Shown: positions 18,323 through 26,995, counted from the stretch's first letter. The stretch: 64,000 nucleotides of DNA from Thermoleophilia bacterium (GCA_027493445.1 JAOSKU010000001.1:918501-982500); one strand, 5' to 3'. The notes: generated from the sequence alone by a model not told the origin. Numbers and translations: made by a program.

Positions 18323-19117
18323 ATGCTCCGCATCCGTACCGAGAATCTCCGTTTCCGCAGCGGCCCGCCGGCCCGCCTCCGCAGCGGCGGCCAGGACGGT
18401 CCCGTCCTGGCCGCCACGCTCTACCTGCCCGCCGCGGTCAAGCGAACGGGCCTGCCCGCTGTGGTCGTCGGCCACGGGGCCGGAAGCCATCGGGGGCGGC
18501 ACGAATCGTTCTGCCGGCAGGCCTGCGACAAAGGCCTGGCCGTGCTGGCCATAGACTTCCGAGGCCACGGGGAGAGCACCGGTACCATGGACGGTCCCCT
18601 GGAAGAGGACATCCTGGCCGCCACGGCCCTGCTCCGCAGCCACCCCCTGATCGACGGCCGGCGCATCGGATATCGCGGGTCGAGCATGGGCGGGTACTAC
18701 GGGTTGCTGGCGGCGGCCGGCGGCGGTCTCGCCGCCGCGGCCCTCGTCTGCCCGGCAAGCGAGGCGGAGCTCCTGCAGGGCCTCGACCGGCTGGCCGCTG
18801 ACGCCGGTGCCTTCGCGGGGGACGGGCTGTCGGTACGCCTGGCGCAGGAACCCTTGCGGGCCTACCTACGCGCCCATTCCTCGCTCGCCGCCGCCGAGGA
18901 CGTTGCTTGCCCGGTCCTGCTTCTTCACGCCCGCGGGGATGAGGCAGTACCCTTGAGCCACAGCCTCCACCTGGCTGCCCACCTGAGCGGGGCGGTCGAC
19001 TTGGTGATCGCCGCCGGCGGCGATCACCGATCGATCCAGGCCTCGCCCGCCATGCACCGGCGGGTGGCCTCCTGGTTGCGGGAGCAGCTGGGCCAGCCCT
19101 ACAGGTTGTCCAGGTAG
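18323..19117 (+). CDS. Alpha/beta hydrolase
   Basis: A 264-residue serine hydrolase of the dienelactone/BAAT-like kind. PAVVVGHGAGSHRGRHESF is the oxyanion region, AIDFRGHGESTG the second strand, and IGYRGSSMGGYYGLLAAAG the nucleophile elbow (G-S-S-M-G). The Asp is in LLLHARGDEAVPLSHS and the His in AGGDHRSIQ. The natural substrate cannot be told. Start ATG 18323 is chosen as the first ATG after the hpt stop. Its 3' end overlaps that of trxB by 19 bp in convergent orientation. Confidence 0.88.
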   Translation: MLRIRTENLRFRSGPPARLRSGGQDGPVLAATLYLPAAVKRTGLPAVVVGHGAGSHRGRHESFCRQACDKGLAVLAIDFRGHGESTGTMDGPLEEDILAATALLRSHPLIDGRRIGYRGSSMGGYYGLLAAAGGGLAAAALVCPASEAELLQGLDRLAADAGAFAGDGLSVRLAQEPLRAYLRAHSSLAAAEDVACPVLLLHARGDEAVPLSHSLHLAAHLSGAVDLVIAAGGDHRSIQASPAMHRRVASWLREQLGQPYRLSR

Positions 19118-20058
19118 TGCTGGATCCATTTGGCGGCCAATGCGCCCTCGGCGGCCGCCCAGACCACCTGCTTGAGGTCGTTCACCCGGCAGTCGCCGGC
19201 GGCGTAGATGCCGGAGCTGGTGGTCTGCAGGTGGTCGTTGGTCACGATGAAGCCCTGCGCGTCCAGCTGGGCCGTGCCCTCGAGAAAAGCCGTGTTCGGC
19301 CGTTGGCCCACGTAGAAGAAGACTCCGTCGACCTTGATATCGTGGAGCTCCTGCTTGTCGGTGAACTCCACGTACATGGATTCCACCCTGTCCTCGCCCC
19401 GCACCTCACGCAGCTGACAGGTCCAGAGAATCTCGATCTTGGGATCGGCCTCGGCCCTCTGAACGTAGATCCAATCGGCCCGCAGCTCATCCCGGCGGTG
19501 GACGAGGTAGACCTTGCGGGCGAAGCGAGTGAGGTAGAGTGCCTCTTCCACCGCGGAGTTGCCCCCGCCGATCACGGCCACCACCTTGTCCTTGAAGAAG
19601 GCCCCGTCGCAGGTGGCGCAGTACGAGACACCCCGCCCCCGGAACTTCTCCTCGCCGGCGCAACCCAGGCCCTTTGGGTCGACTCCGGTAGCCACCAGCA
19701 CGGACCGAGCCCGGTACGTGCCCTCCGCCGTCACCACCTGTTTGACCGTGCCAGGCACGACCTTCTCGACCTCCTCGATCTCTCTCACATCAGCCCCGAA
19801 GCGGAGGGCCTGCTGCTTCAGGTGCTCGGCCAGCTCGAAGCCGCCGATACCCTGGGGAAAGCCAGGATAGTTCTCGATAATGTCGCTCATGGCCACCTGC
19901 CCCCCGGCCATCTGCCGCTCGAGGACCAAGGTCTTCAGCCCAGACCGGGCTGTGTAGATGGCCGCCGTCAAGCCGGCGGGGCCAGCGCCGACGATGGCGA
20001 CATCGAAGTGCTCTGCGCTGGTCTCAGCCGCGGGGTCGTTCACGTCTAGCGGACGCAT
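19099..20058 (-). CDS. trxB: Thioredoxin reductase
   Basis: A 319-residue FAD/NADPH flavoprotein that reduces thioredoxin. FDVAIVGAGPAGLTAAIYTA binds FAD, GVSYCATCDGAFF carries the redox-active CxxC, VAVIGGGNSAVEEALYLTRF binds NADPH, and SSGIYAAGDCRVNDLKQVV is the C-terminal FAD motif. Start ATG 20058 overlaps the last codons of the CsoR-type repressor gene, so the two form one operon. A second, less similar paralogue lies at 37564-38501. Confidence 0.95.
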   Translation of the reverse strand: MRPLDVNDPAAETSAEHFDVAIVGAGPAGLTAAIYTARSGLKTLVLERQMAGGQVAMSDIIENYPGFPQGIGGFELAEHLKQQALRFGADVREIEEVEKVVPGTVKQVVTAEGTYRARSVLVATGVDPKGLGCAGEEKFRGRGVSYCATCDGAFFKDKVVAVIGGGNSAVEEALYLTRFARKVYLVHRRDELRADWIYVQRAEADPKIEILWTCQLREVRGEDRVESMYVEFTDKQELHDIKVDGVFFYVGQRPNTAFLEGTAQLDAQGFIVTNDHLQTTSSGIYAAGDCRVNDLKQVVWAAAEGALAAKWIQHYLDNL

Positions 20059-20345
20059 TGCACGTACTTCAGGAAGATCTCGAAGGCCTGTTCCATGGCC
20101 GCCTCGTCTACCTCGGGGCGACCGCCGGTTTGCAGGCACTCCTTCATGCGGTGGCTGAGGAGGTGAATACCCACGCGGTCCAGAGCCGACTTGACCGCCG
20201 AGAGCTGGGTCAGCACAGCCTCGCACTCCTTGCCTTCCTCGATCATGCGCTGCAAGCCGCGCACCTGGCCTTCGATGCGCCGCAGACGGTTGAGAACACG
20301 GTCGGTGTCGTCCGTGACTCCTTGACTAGCCGGATTGACATCCAT
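20046..20345 (-). CDS. CsoR/CstR-family (DUF156) repressor
   Basis: A 99-residue all-helical repressor of the CsoR/RcnR/CstR family: VLNRLRRIEGQVRGLQRMIE is the family signature. It has Cys in KECEAVLTQ and Cys in SHRMKECLQ. In copper-sensing CsoR a His stands four residues before the second Cys; here that position is Arg and a His is five residues before. The effector may therefore be copper or, as in CstR, persulfide. The start is ATG 20345 with GGAGGTCG upstream. It overlaps trxB and is preceded by a promoter containing a CsoR-like palindrome, implying autoregulation. Confidence 0.93.
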   Translation of the reverse strand: MDVNPASQGVTDDTDRVLNRLRRIEGQVRGLQRMIEEGKECEAVLTQLSAVKSALDRVGIHLLSHRMKECLQTGGRPEVDEAAMEQAFEIFLKYVQCVR

Positions 20346-20402
20346 CAGCGACCTCCTTAACGGCACCGGGGGCACGACTCCACCCCACTCGGAAACGGCC
20401 TC

Positions 20403-20432
20403 AGTATACCCCCGAGGGTACCCGTTACGCAA
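20403..20432 (-). promoter_or_regulatory. Promoter with embedded CsoR-type operator
   Basis: On the minus strand, TTGCGT (20432-20427) and TATACT (20408-20403) are separated by 18 bases. The palindrome TACCC-CCGA-GGGTA at 20407-20420 sits across the spacer and the -10, in the form of known CsoR operators (inverted ATACCC/GGGTAT). Binding there would block the csoR-trxB transcript. Confidence 0.7.
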
Positions 20433-20487
20433 TACGAAACACCCCGCGACGGGAGGCGGTGCGCGCCGGATGGGTGGAAGGAAAGGG

Positions 20488-20563
20488 TGGAGCGGAGTAC
20501 GGGATTCGAACCCGCGACATCCAGCTTGGGAAGCTGGCACTCTACCAACTGAGTTAACTCCGC
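20488..20563 (-). tRNA. tRNA-Gly (anticodon CCC)
   Basis: Read on the minus strand this folds as a complete cloverleaf: acceptor GCGGAGT paired with ACTCCGC, D-loop AGTTGGTAG, anticodon stem CCAGC/GCTGG with loop TTCCCAA (anticodon CCC), T-arm GCGGGTTCGAATCCCGT. The CCA end is encoded (20490-20488). It stands alone between csoR and the EamA leader. Confidence 0.95.
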
Positions 20564-20731
20564 TCGCCGGCGGTCCGGTCGGCGGCATTGTAGCATATCG
20601 TCCGGATGCCCGCGGGCGGCCCGGCAGGGACAGGGGCCGGAGCGGCTCCAGATCGACGTGTCCGCTCAGAGCGTATGTGCGGACGCTGGCGTTGTGTCGA
20701 ATTTGCGGGAACTTCGTGCGAGATTCCCCCC

Positions 20732-20759
20732 TTGACAGGAGGGAACGAAGGTGTACAAT
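20732..20759 (+). promoter_or_regulatory. Strong sigma-70-type promoter
   Basis: TTGACA (20732-20737) matches the -35 consensus perfectly. TACAAT (20754-20759) matches five of six -10 bases, with a 16-base spacer. It is the best promoter seen in the window and would start an RNA near 20766. Confidence 0.8.
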
Positions 20760-20765
20760 TGGATG

Positions 20766-20924
20766 CAGAGTCCCGAGAGTCCAGACGCAGTTCCCGGAGA
20801 CTCCCACAAGGATCGTTGTGGAGGAAACGCGGAGAGTAAATGGCCGCGGAGTACGATGAAGCAGCGAGAAGTCGGAGCCGATGATGGGAACAAAGCGAGT
20901 TCACTCGGGGCTCGCTTTTTGTTT
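20766..20924 (+). ncRNA. Structured leader or small RNA, unassigned
   Basis: About 160 nt lie between the strong promoter and an intrinsic terminator. Possible helices: GAGTC (20770s) with GACTC (20802 area); CCACAA/TTGTGG around 20805-20822; CGCGG/CCGCG around 20829-20846; TCGG/CCGA near 20875; and a closing helix GTTCCC (20791-20796) with GGGAAC (20886-20891). I could not match it to a T-box, a known riboswitch, 6S RNA or SRP RNA. It may be a terminating riboswitch for the EamA gene or an independent small RNA. Confidence 0.45.
20892..20924 (+). terminator. Intrinsic terminator upstream of EamA gene
   Basis: AAAGCGAG (20892-20899) pairs with CTCGCTTT (20911-20918), an eight-base stem, followed by TTTTTGTTT. 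It lies between the leader and the transporter gene, so it could act in attenuation. Confidence 0.75.
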
Positions 20925-20963
20925 GCCGTGAGACCGCCCTCCCGAGCGGCTGCGCCTACCGAG

Positions 20964-21901
20964 GTGAGAAGATCCGGCCACAAACACGTGGGTACCTGCT
21001 GGTCGTACTGACCGCCACCTGCTGGGGCTTCTCCGGAAGCCTGTCGAAGTTCGTAATGCAGGCGGGCGTGAATCCCATGACCATCTCCCTGGGACGCAGC
21101 CTGATCACAACAGGGCTCCTGCTCATCTACTTCCTGGCGGCGCGGCGGTCGGCCCTGCGGGTCGACCGCCGCGCCGCGCTCTGGCTGGTTGTTTTCGGGG
21201 TGTTCCTAGCCACGGTACAAGTCCTGTACTTCTCGGCCATCGAAAGACTCAACGTGGCCACCGCCATCCTGCTCGAGTACCTGGCTCCGGCCATGGTGGT
21301 CGCCTTCGCTTGGGTCTTCCAGAAAAGACGGCCGACCGCGCTCACGGTCATGGCCCTGGTCGCCGCCCTGGCGGGTTGTGCCTTGATCGTGCAGGCCTTC
21401 GATCTCGAGGCCCTGTCTCTGTCGGCGGCGGGAACAGCCTTCGGCATCGGGGCCGCCGTAGCTTTCTCGGGCTACATCCTGGTAAGCGAGCACATCCAGG
21501 ACCGGGTGGGCGTCACGTCTCAGCTCTTCTACGGATTCGCCGTTTCCTCGATCGTGATCGGCCTCTTGCAGCCACCGTGGCGCATGCCGGCGGCGGCGTT
21601 CGAACCGCGGCACCTGGCCCTCCTGCTGGTCATCGGCACCCTGGGCACACTCCTGCCATTCGGCGCCTTCCTGGCCGCACTCGCTGTCCTCGATCCCGGC
21701 CGGGCGACCATCGTCTCCACCCTGGAGCCGGTGGTCGCGGGGGTCGTCTCCTTCCTGTGGTTCGGCGAGGGCTTCTCCGCTCCTCAGCTGGCGGGCGCCG
21801 CGCTGGTGATCGCCGCGGTCATCGCCCTCCAGCGCGGGCAGCCGGAGGGGGAGGCCATCGCCGGCCCGGAAACCGTGGTGATCACCCGAACCGAAGGGTG
21901 A
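20964..21901 (+). CDS. EamA/RhaT-family transporter (frameshifted near start)
   Basis: A ten-helix drug/metabolite exporter. It shows TCWGFSGSLSKFVMQAGVNP in the first helix, VLYFSAIERLNVATAILLEY, and a second EamA repeat with LGTLLPFGAFLAALAVLDPG and STLEPVVAGVVSFLWFGE. The only upstream start in any usable frame is GTG 20964 (or GTG 20928), which needs one extra G at 20990-20992 to join the transporter frame. Otherwise translation would begin at ATG 21056 and lose the first helix. The preceding promoter, structured leader and terminator suggest ligand-controlled transcription. The substrate is unknown. Confidence 0.83.
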
Positions 21902-21954
21902 CATCCCCAGCGGCGGCCGGGCAGGCCGCGAACCGCCCCTGCCCGGCAGCGCAA

Positions 21955-23001
21955 TCACCGGAGCAGTTCCTCGAACACCCGGACGAAATTCCCGCGGCAG
22001 ACCTTATCGACTTGCGAGGAGCTGAGGCCACCGTTGGCGAGGAGCTCGGCAATACGGGGATAGTCGCCGACGCCATCGAGGCCCAACGGGGGTGCTGTCG
22101 ACGCCGTCCAGGTCGCCTCCCAGGCCCACGCAGTCCTCGCCCCCGACGTTCACGGCCCATCTCACGTGCTCGACCACCAAGCTCAGGGGCGGCCGCGGCA
22201 CCCCGGCCACGGCCGCCGAAGCGAGAGCACCCGCCTCGTCGAACGTTTTCTCCCCCGCCTCCACGCTTCGGAAGAACTCCGCGCGCACGCCCAGCGTGCG
22301 CTCATGGAACTCCCTCGACAGAAACCCCGATCCCAGGTTGATGCCCATGACCCCGCCCCGCTCCCCCAGAATTCGGATCTGTTGATCAGTGAGGTTGCGG
22401 GGGTTGGGGCAGAGAGAGCGGCAGTTGCTATGACTCGCGATGAAGGGTCTGGCCGCCAAGGCGCACACATCGGCGAAGGCCGCATCCGACGCGTGCGAAA
22501 CATCTACCACCACCCCCAGGTCCTCGCAGGACTCGATCAGGCCGCGCCCTCCCGGGGTGAGCCCCGTGCGACTCCCGAAGACCGAGCCGCAGAAGCCCGT
22601 GTCGGCCCAGGCCAGGGTCAGCAGGCGCACCCCTTCGTCGCAAAAGAGGCGGAGTGCATCGACCTCACCCCCAGAGGGTCGGAGCCTTCCAGGCCGGCGA
22701 TGAGAACGGTGGGGCCGCTCCCTGCGCATGCATCGGCGATCTGCGCTCCGGTGGTGGCGAAAAGCAGGTCGTCGGAGTGCTCGGCGCATAGGTCGCGCAC
22801 GGCCCGGACCATTCGCAGTGCGGCTTCGGACTCCTCTCCTCTGTAATGCCCGTGCCAGGCCCATACCGCAAAAACCTGGGCGCCCATGCCCGCAGCGCGC
22901 ATTCCCGGCAAGGTCACGTGCAGGCTTTCGTCGTTGGTGAAGTCGGCCTTCTTCTCGACGATCTTGCCGATCGTGTCGCAATGCGCGTCGAAGAATCTCA
23001 C
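21955..23001 (-). CDS. Membrane dipeptidase, peptidase M19 (two frameshifts)
   Basis: A renal-dipeptidase-like zinc enzyme. The metal ligands are visible across three reading frames: FFDAHCDTIGKIVEKK (HxD), LIAGLEGSDPL (Glu), VVVDVSHASDAAF and FIASHSNCRSLCPNPRNLTD (His). Frame breaks are at a five-C run (22668-22672, one base short) and near 22082-22091 (one base extra). After the second the tail reads YPRIAELLANGGLSSSQ and FVRVFEELL to TGA 21957-21955. Corrected length is about 348 residues. GTG 23001 has GGAGAGG upstream. The product probably cleaves small or D-containing dipeptides. Confidence 0.85.
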
Positions 23002-23130
23002 AGCGGCGCCGTCCTCTCCAGCGGGTTTCCGGCCGCCATCGTCCGCCCCCCTGTACCGGTTTAGGATGTGCAACCAGACAGGTACTCACGAGATGAAGCA
23101 AGAGTATCGTTTGAGAAAGGAAGAATGGAC

Positions 23131-23475
23131 ATGAACACCAGGCTCTTCGTGGTCGCCCTGGCGGTGCTTCTGGCGGTAGCCTTGCTGCTGCCGGCCGCGG
23201 CTCCCGCCGCCGACTCGTACTCCGCCTACGGGAATGCCCTTCGCCAGACGCAGGGAGCCGCCCTGGGCCAGCTCTCGGTGCTCTCTCCCCAGAGCTACGG
23301 CGTTCGCCTGGGGCACCTGCGGCCGCTGTCGTCCCAGAGCTACGGCGTGCAACTGGGGCAGGTGCATCTCCTCACACCTCAGACTTACGGCTCGCGTCTG
23401 GCGAACCCCACCGGCAACCCCTCGGTGATCCCTTACCGCTTCGGCAACGCCGATACATCGACCTGGGCCTGGTAG
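23131..23475 (+). CDS. Secreted protein with three 15-residue tandem repeats
   Basis: A 114-residue protein of unknown function. Residues 1-28 form a signal peptide (MNTRLFVVALAVLLAVALLL, then PAAAPAADS). The mature part holds three tandem 15-residue units: LGQLSVLSPQSYGVR, LGHLRPLSSQSYGVQ and LGQVHLLTPQTYGSR. A short tail ends NADTSTWAW. The invariant pattern is LGxxxxL(S/T)xQ(S/T)YGxx. ATG 23131 has GGAAG upstream; ATG 23125 is the alternative. I do not recognise the family. It stands alone between a dipeptidase and mutM, and its composition suggests an extended beta-rich surface or matrix protein. Confidence 0.8.
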   Translation: MNTRLFVVALAVLLAVALLLPAAAPAADSYSAYGNALRQTQGAALGQLSVLSPQSYGVRLGHLRPLSSQSYGVQLGQVHLLTPQTYGSRLANPTGNPSVIPYRFGNADTSTWAW

Positions 23476-23542
23476 AGGGGCTCGCAAAACGTGATGCAGG
23501 GGCGCCCTCTCCGTCCGTACAGCTGGACGTAGGAAAGAGTCC

Positions 23543-24358
23543 TCAGTGCTGGCACGAGGGGCAGAAGGCCGTCCCCCGCCCGGCCACGATGGCCCGGACC
23601 AGCGTGGCTCCGCAGCGCAGGCAGGACTGGCCGTGACGCCCATAGGCCTTGAGGGTGCCCTGAAAGCCGCCGGCCCGACCTTCGACGTCCACGTAGTCGG
23701 AGATGCTGCAGCCGCGGAGCCGTACGCCCTCGTCCAGCTTTTCGCGGACGGCGGCCGCCAGCCGCCCAACCTCGCCGGGGGAGAGCGCGCCCGCCGGCCT
23801 CAGCGGTGACAGACCGGCCTCGAACAGAATCTCATCCGCGTAGATGTTGCCAACGCCGGCCAGCCGGCGCTGATCGAGCAGGAAAGCTTTAAGGGGCGCC
23901 CTGCGCCGGGCGAGCAGGCGGGCCAGATCGTCCGCCGTCCAGTCGCCCAGCCAGGCGTCAGGCCCCATGGCCTCGACTCGGGCGGCCGGCCCGCCGTGGG
24001 TCAGGTGCAGACGGCCGAACTTCCGCATGTCGCGGAACACCAGGCGAGAGCCTCCTCCTTCCAGGATGAATGAGAAGCGCACGTGGTCGCCGGAGGGCTT
24101 CTCGGCCTGCAAGAGGAGCTGACCGGTCATGCCCAGGTGGACGGTCAGCACCAGGTCGCCCTCCAAAGAGAGGAGCAGGAACTTCCCCCGCCTAGTCACC
24201 GACTCGACGCGCCGCCCTCGCAGACTGGACGCCAGCTTGGCAACCGACACGTCGCGCAGCATGAACGGTTCCGACCGTTCCACCGAGACGATGCGCCGGC
24301 CGGGCAGGCGGTTCGCCAGCTGGCGGCGAATGGTCTCGACCTCCGGAAGCTCAGGCAT
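23543..24358 (-). CDS. mutM: Formamidopyrimidine-DNA glycosylase
   Basis: MutM (Fpg) excises 8-oxoguanine and nicks the strand. I start at ATG 24358, not the preceding ATG 24361, because the catalytic proline must follow the initiator Met (MPELPEVETIRRQLANRLPG). The conserved Lys is in VTRRGKFLLLSLEGDLVL. DQRRLAGVGNIYADEILFEA is the helix-two-turn-helix, and CLRCGATLVRAIVAGRGT with CPSCQ forms the C-terminal zinc finger. Length (271) is standard. It lies about 45 bp downstream of argS. Confidence 0.97.
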   Translation of the reverse strand: MPELPEVETIRRQLANRLPGRRIVSVERSEPFMLRDVSVAKLASSLRGRRVESVTRRGKFLLLSLEGDLVLTVHLGMTGQLLLQAEKPSGDHVRFSFILEGGGSRLVFRDMRKFGRLHLTHGGPAARVEAMGPDAWLGDWTADDLARLLARRRAPLKAFLLDQRRLAGVGNIYADEILFEAGLSPLRPAGALSPGEVGRLAAAVREKLDEGVRLRGCSISDYVDVEGRAGGFQGTLKAYGRHGQSCLRCGATLVRAIVAGRGTAFCPSCQH

Positions 24359-24404
24359 CACGCATCACCAAATCACTCTCCAAAGTGTGGACCTCTCCTT
24401 CACC

Positions 24405-26077
24405 CTACATGCTCTCCGGCGCGCTCACGCCAAGGAGGTCGAGGCAGCGGGCCAGCACTCGCTTGGCCACCAGCACCAGGGCCAGACGCGAGGCGGCCAC
24501 CGCCGGCTCGGCGCCGATGACCCGGCAGTGCTTGTAGAAGACATGAAACACGCCCGCTAGCTCCTGGGCGTAGCCCGCCACCCGGTGGGGCGCCCGGCGG
24601 TGGGCCGCTTCGAGGACCAGGCCGCCGAACTCCTCGAGTGACTTGATGAGGTCCCGCTCGTAGGGGGTGACGTACACCTCGGGGTGATTGATCACGGCGG
24701 GCTCCAGGCCCTTGGGCAGGTTGCGCAGGATACTGGCGATCCGGGCGTGGGCGTACTGCACGTAGTACACCGGGTTCTCCTGGCTTTGCTGCCGGGCCAG
24801 ATCGAGATCCAGGTCCAGAGTCTGGTCGTGCGAGCGCATCACCAGGAAGAAGCGGGCGGCGTCGACCCCGATGGCCTCTACGAGCTCGGCCAGGGTGACC
24901 ATCTCCCCGCTGCGCGTCGACATCTGGCGGAGCTCACCCGCTTCCAGCAGGTTCACCATCTGCCCGATGATGACTTCGAGCATCGAGGGGTCGTGGGCAA
25001 GGATCTCCACGGCGGCCTTCATGCGGGGGATGTAGCCGTGGTGGTCGGCTCCCCAGATGTTGATGAGGTGGTCGTAGCCACGTGAGAGCTTGTCCTGGTG
25101 GTAGGCGATATCGGCGGCGAAGTAGGTGGGGCGCTCGTTGCTGCGGATGAGCACCCGGTCCTTGTCGTCGCCGTAGGGGCTGGTACGCAACCAGACAGCG
25201 TCGTCCTTGACGTAGGCGTCGCCCGTGTCGAGCAGGTGGTCGATGGTGCCCTGCACCCGACCTTCGTTGTGGAGGGGGGTCTCGCTGAACCAAGTGTCGA
25301 AAGTGACGCGGAAGCCGCCGAGTTCGGCGCGAAACTGCTCGAGCACCAAGTCGCACCCCCGGTAGCGGAAGAAACGAACGATGTCGCTATCGGGGTCGTC
25401 CAACCCCTGGGTGGCCAGCAATTCGACCCATTGATCGCCCACCTCCGCGCGGATACGGGCGGCGAACTCCTTGACGTACTCGCCCTGGTAGCCCTCCTCG
25501 GGCACGGGCAGGTCGAGTCCAAAGGACTGCCCGTAGCGGGCCGCCACCGAGCGGCCGAACATCTCCATCTGCCGGCCATAGTCATTGATGTAAAACTCGC
25601 TGGTCACTCGGTGCCCGGCGAAGCGGAGGATGCGGTCGAGCGCGTTCCCGTAAGCGGCGTAACGTCCGTGGCCCACGTGGAGCGGCCCGTTGGGGTTCAC
25701 GCTCACATACTCGAGGAGGATGTGAAGGGGCCGGGCCTGAGTGCCGCGGCCCACCTCTTCCCCCTCGGCCAACATGCCTTCCACCAAGGTGGCGAAGGCC
25801 TGCCGCCGCAGCCGGAAGTTGAGGAAGCCGGGCCCGGCCACCTCCACCGACTCCACCAGCCGAGCGACCGCGTCGTCGGCCAGGAGCCTCTCACGCAGCG
25901 CCTCAGCCAGCTCACGTGGGGACGGCGGGCCGTCCCGGCCAGCGGCAGGCAGAAGGGGGTCGCGTAGTCGCCGTGCGCGGCCTCGGCCGGACGCTCGAGG
26001 ACCAGTTCGGGCACGCCGTCCCAGCCTTCCTCCTCGAGCCAGGCGGCTGCCACCCTCTCCACATGCTCGCTCAGCAC
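24405..26077 (-). CDS. argS: Arginyl-tRNA synthetase (frameshifted)
   Basis: Class I synthetase of about 557 residues. The N-terminus reads MLSEHVERVAAAWLEEEGWD and HGDYATPFCLPLAG. The frame breaks at a four-G run (25918-25921); one extra base gives PRELAEALRERLLADD. The HIGH region is VNPNGPLHVGHGRYAAYGNA, then DVAFD-type helices and IWGADHHGYIPRMKAAVEIL. The DALR anticodon-binding tail follows (YAHARIASILRNL, LARCLDLLGVSAPE). No KMSKS is present, as in many ArgRS. Start GTG 26077 has GGAGGGA upstream. Since argS is essential, the break is probably a sequence error. Confidence 0.93.
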
Positions 26078-26095
26078 GTTTCAATCCCTCCGTTC

Positions 26096-26770
26096 CTATT
26101 CCGTGATCTCGTAGCGGTCCCGGTTCAGGGCCGGAACCCGGCACGCGAAGAGCTCCTCGAGGTTGGCGATATCCACCGGGGTCCCGATGGCGATGAGCAC
26201 GTCGCCGTCGTCCAACACCAGGTCCGGCAAGGGGTTGGTATCGAACACTCCCGTGGACCGATGACGCACGGCCAGGATGGTGGCACCCGTGCGCCGGCGC
26301 ACCTGGAGCTCGCCGATGGACCGGCCCACGATCTCGCAGGTGTCGTTGAGGGCGAACTCCTCTAGCCGGAACTCCAGCTCGCCTCCGCCGGTGACAACCT
26401 CCAGGTAGTCGCTGACCAGAGGTTTCAACATGAGGGTGGCCACCTTCTTGCCCCCGATGCTGTACGGCGAGATGACGTGGTCGGCTCCCACCTTCTCGAG
26501 CTTGCGGGCGGTCTCGTCGGCGTTGGCCCGGGCCACGGCCTCACCCACTCTCCCGTACCCACAGATGACGTAGTGGTTTCTCAAGCTGTCGATCTCCCTG
26601 CGCACCGCCCTCCTTCTAGTGATCACCGTCATGTAGAGCGCCTCGATGACGCTCATGCCCTCGACGATCATGTACCCTACCGTGCCGGAGATGAGAATCA
26701 ACGGCACCGCCACGGCCAGGATGGCCACCTTGCGCGTATCGCCGCTCGACAGGGTGTGCAACCGGTTCAT
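26096..26770 (-). pseudogene. MthK-type potassium channel with two internal in-frame deletions
   Basis: A 224-residue relic of a calcium-gated-type K+ channel plus RCK protein. The first helix VAILAVAVPLILISGTVGYM and the pore-helix start SVIEALYMTVIT are present. The sequence then jumps to RRRAVRREIDSLRNHYVICG, missing the TxGYG filter and inner helix. It jumps again within the RCK Rossmann fold, from CGYGRVGEAVA to RANADETARKLEKVGADHVI, missing about 70-80 residues. The TrkA-C tail (VRRRTGATILAVRHRSTGVF) is intact. Both joints keep frame. It cannot form a selective pore as read. Intact relatives have about 340-350 residues. Confidence 0.75.
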
Positions 26771-26785
26771 GTGCCCCTTAGCCTA

Positions 26786-26950
26786 GCGTTGGCGCTCGCC
26801 TCGAAACGAAGCCCCGGCCCCCGCGGCCGCACTGGGCGGTGCGATGCGGTGTCCTCGGTCGCGTCCGTAGCGCTGCTACGCCCGCTCCCTGCGTCCTTGC
26901 CTCGCCCGCACCCAGCACACCCTGGCGGCGAGGCGTCATTCCGAGCCGAG
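26786..26950. repeat. Dispersed palindromic element, copy C (reverse orientation)
   Basis: Read on the minus strand it starts GGAATGACGCCTCGCCGCC and continues GCGAGGCAAGGACGCAGGGA, a hairpin GTAGCAGCGCTAC, and GACCGAGGACACCGCATC, matching copies A and D base for base over long stretches. It lies between rlmH and the channel gene. Confidence 0.85.
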
Positions 26951-26954
26951 CTTC

Positions 26955-26995
26955 TGGCGCTCGCCTCGAAACGAAGCCCCGGCCCCCGCGGCCGC
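26955..26995. repeat. 41-bp direct repeat of copy C terminus
   Basis: TGGCGCTCGCCTCGAAACGA and the following bases (26955-26995) exactly repeat 26790-26830. This is the end segment of copy C, duplicated next to it, immediately downstream of the rlmH stop. It suggests a second, internally deleted insertion or unequal exchange. Confidence 0.85.

Noticed and set aside
20766..20924. T-box riboswitch upstream of the EamA gene
   Set aside because: TGGGAAC near 20885 only loosely resembles the T-box core, and no specifier stem or GGGTGGNACCGCG element is present.
26790..26995. CRISPR-like direct repeats
   Set aside because: There are only two copies of a 41-bp sequence, and both belong to the dispersed palindromic element; no spacer series or cas genes exist.
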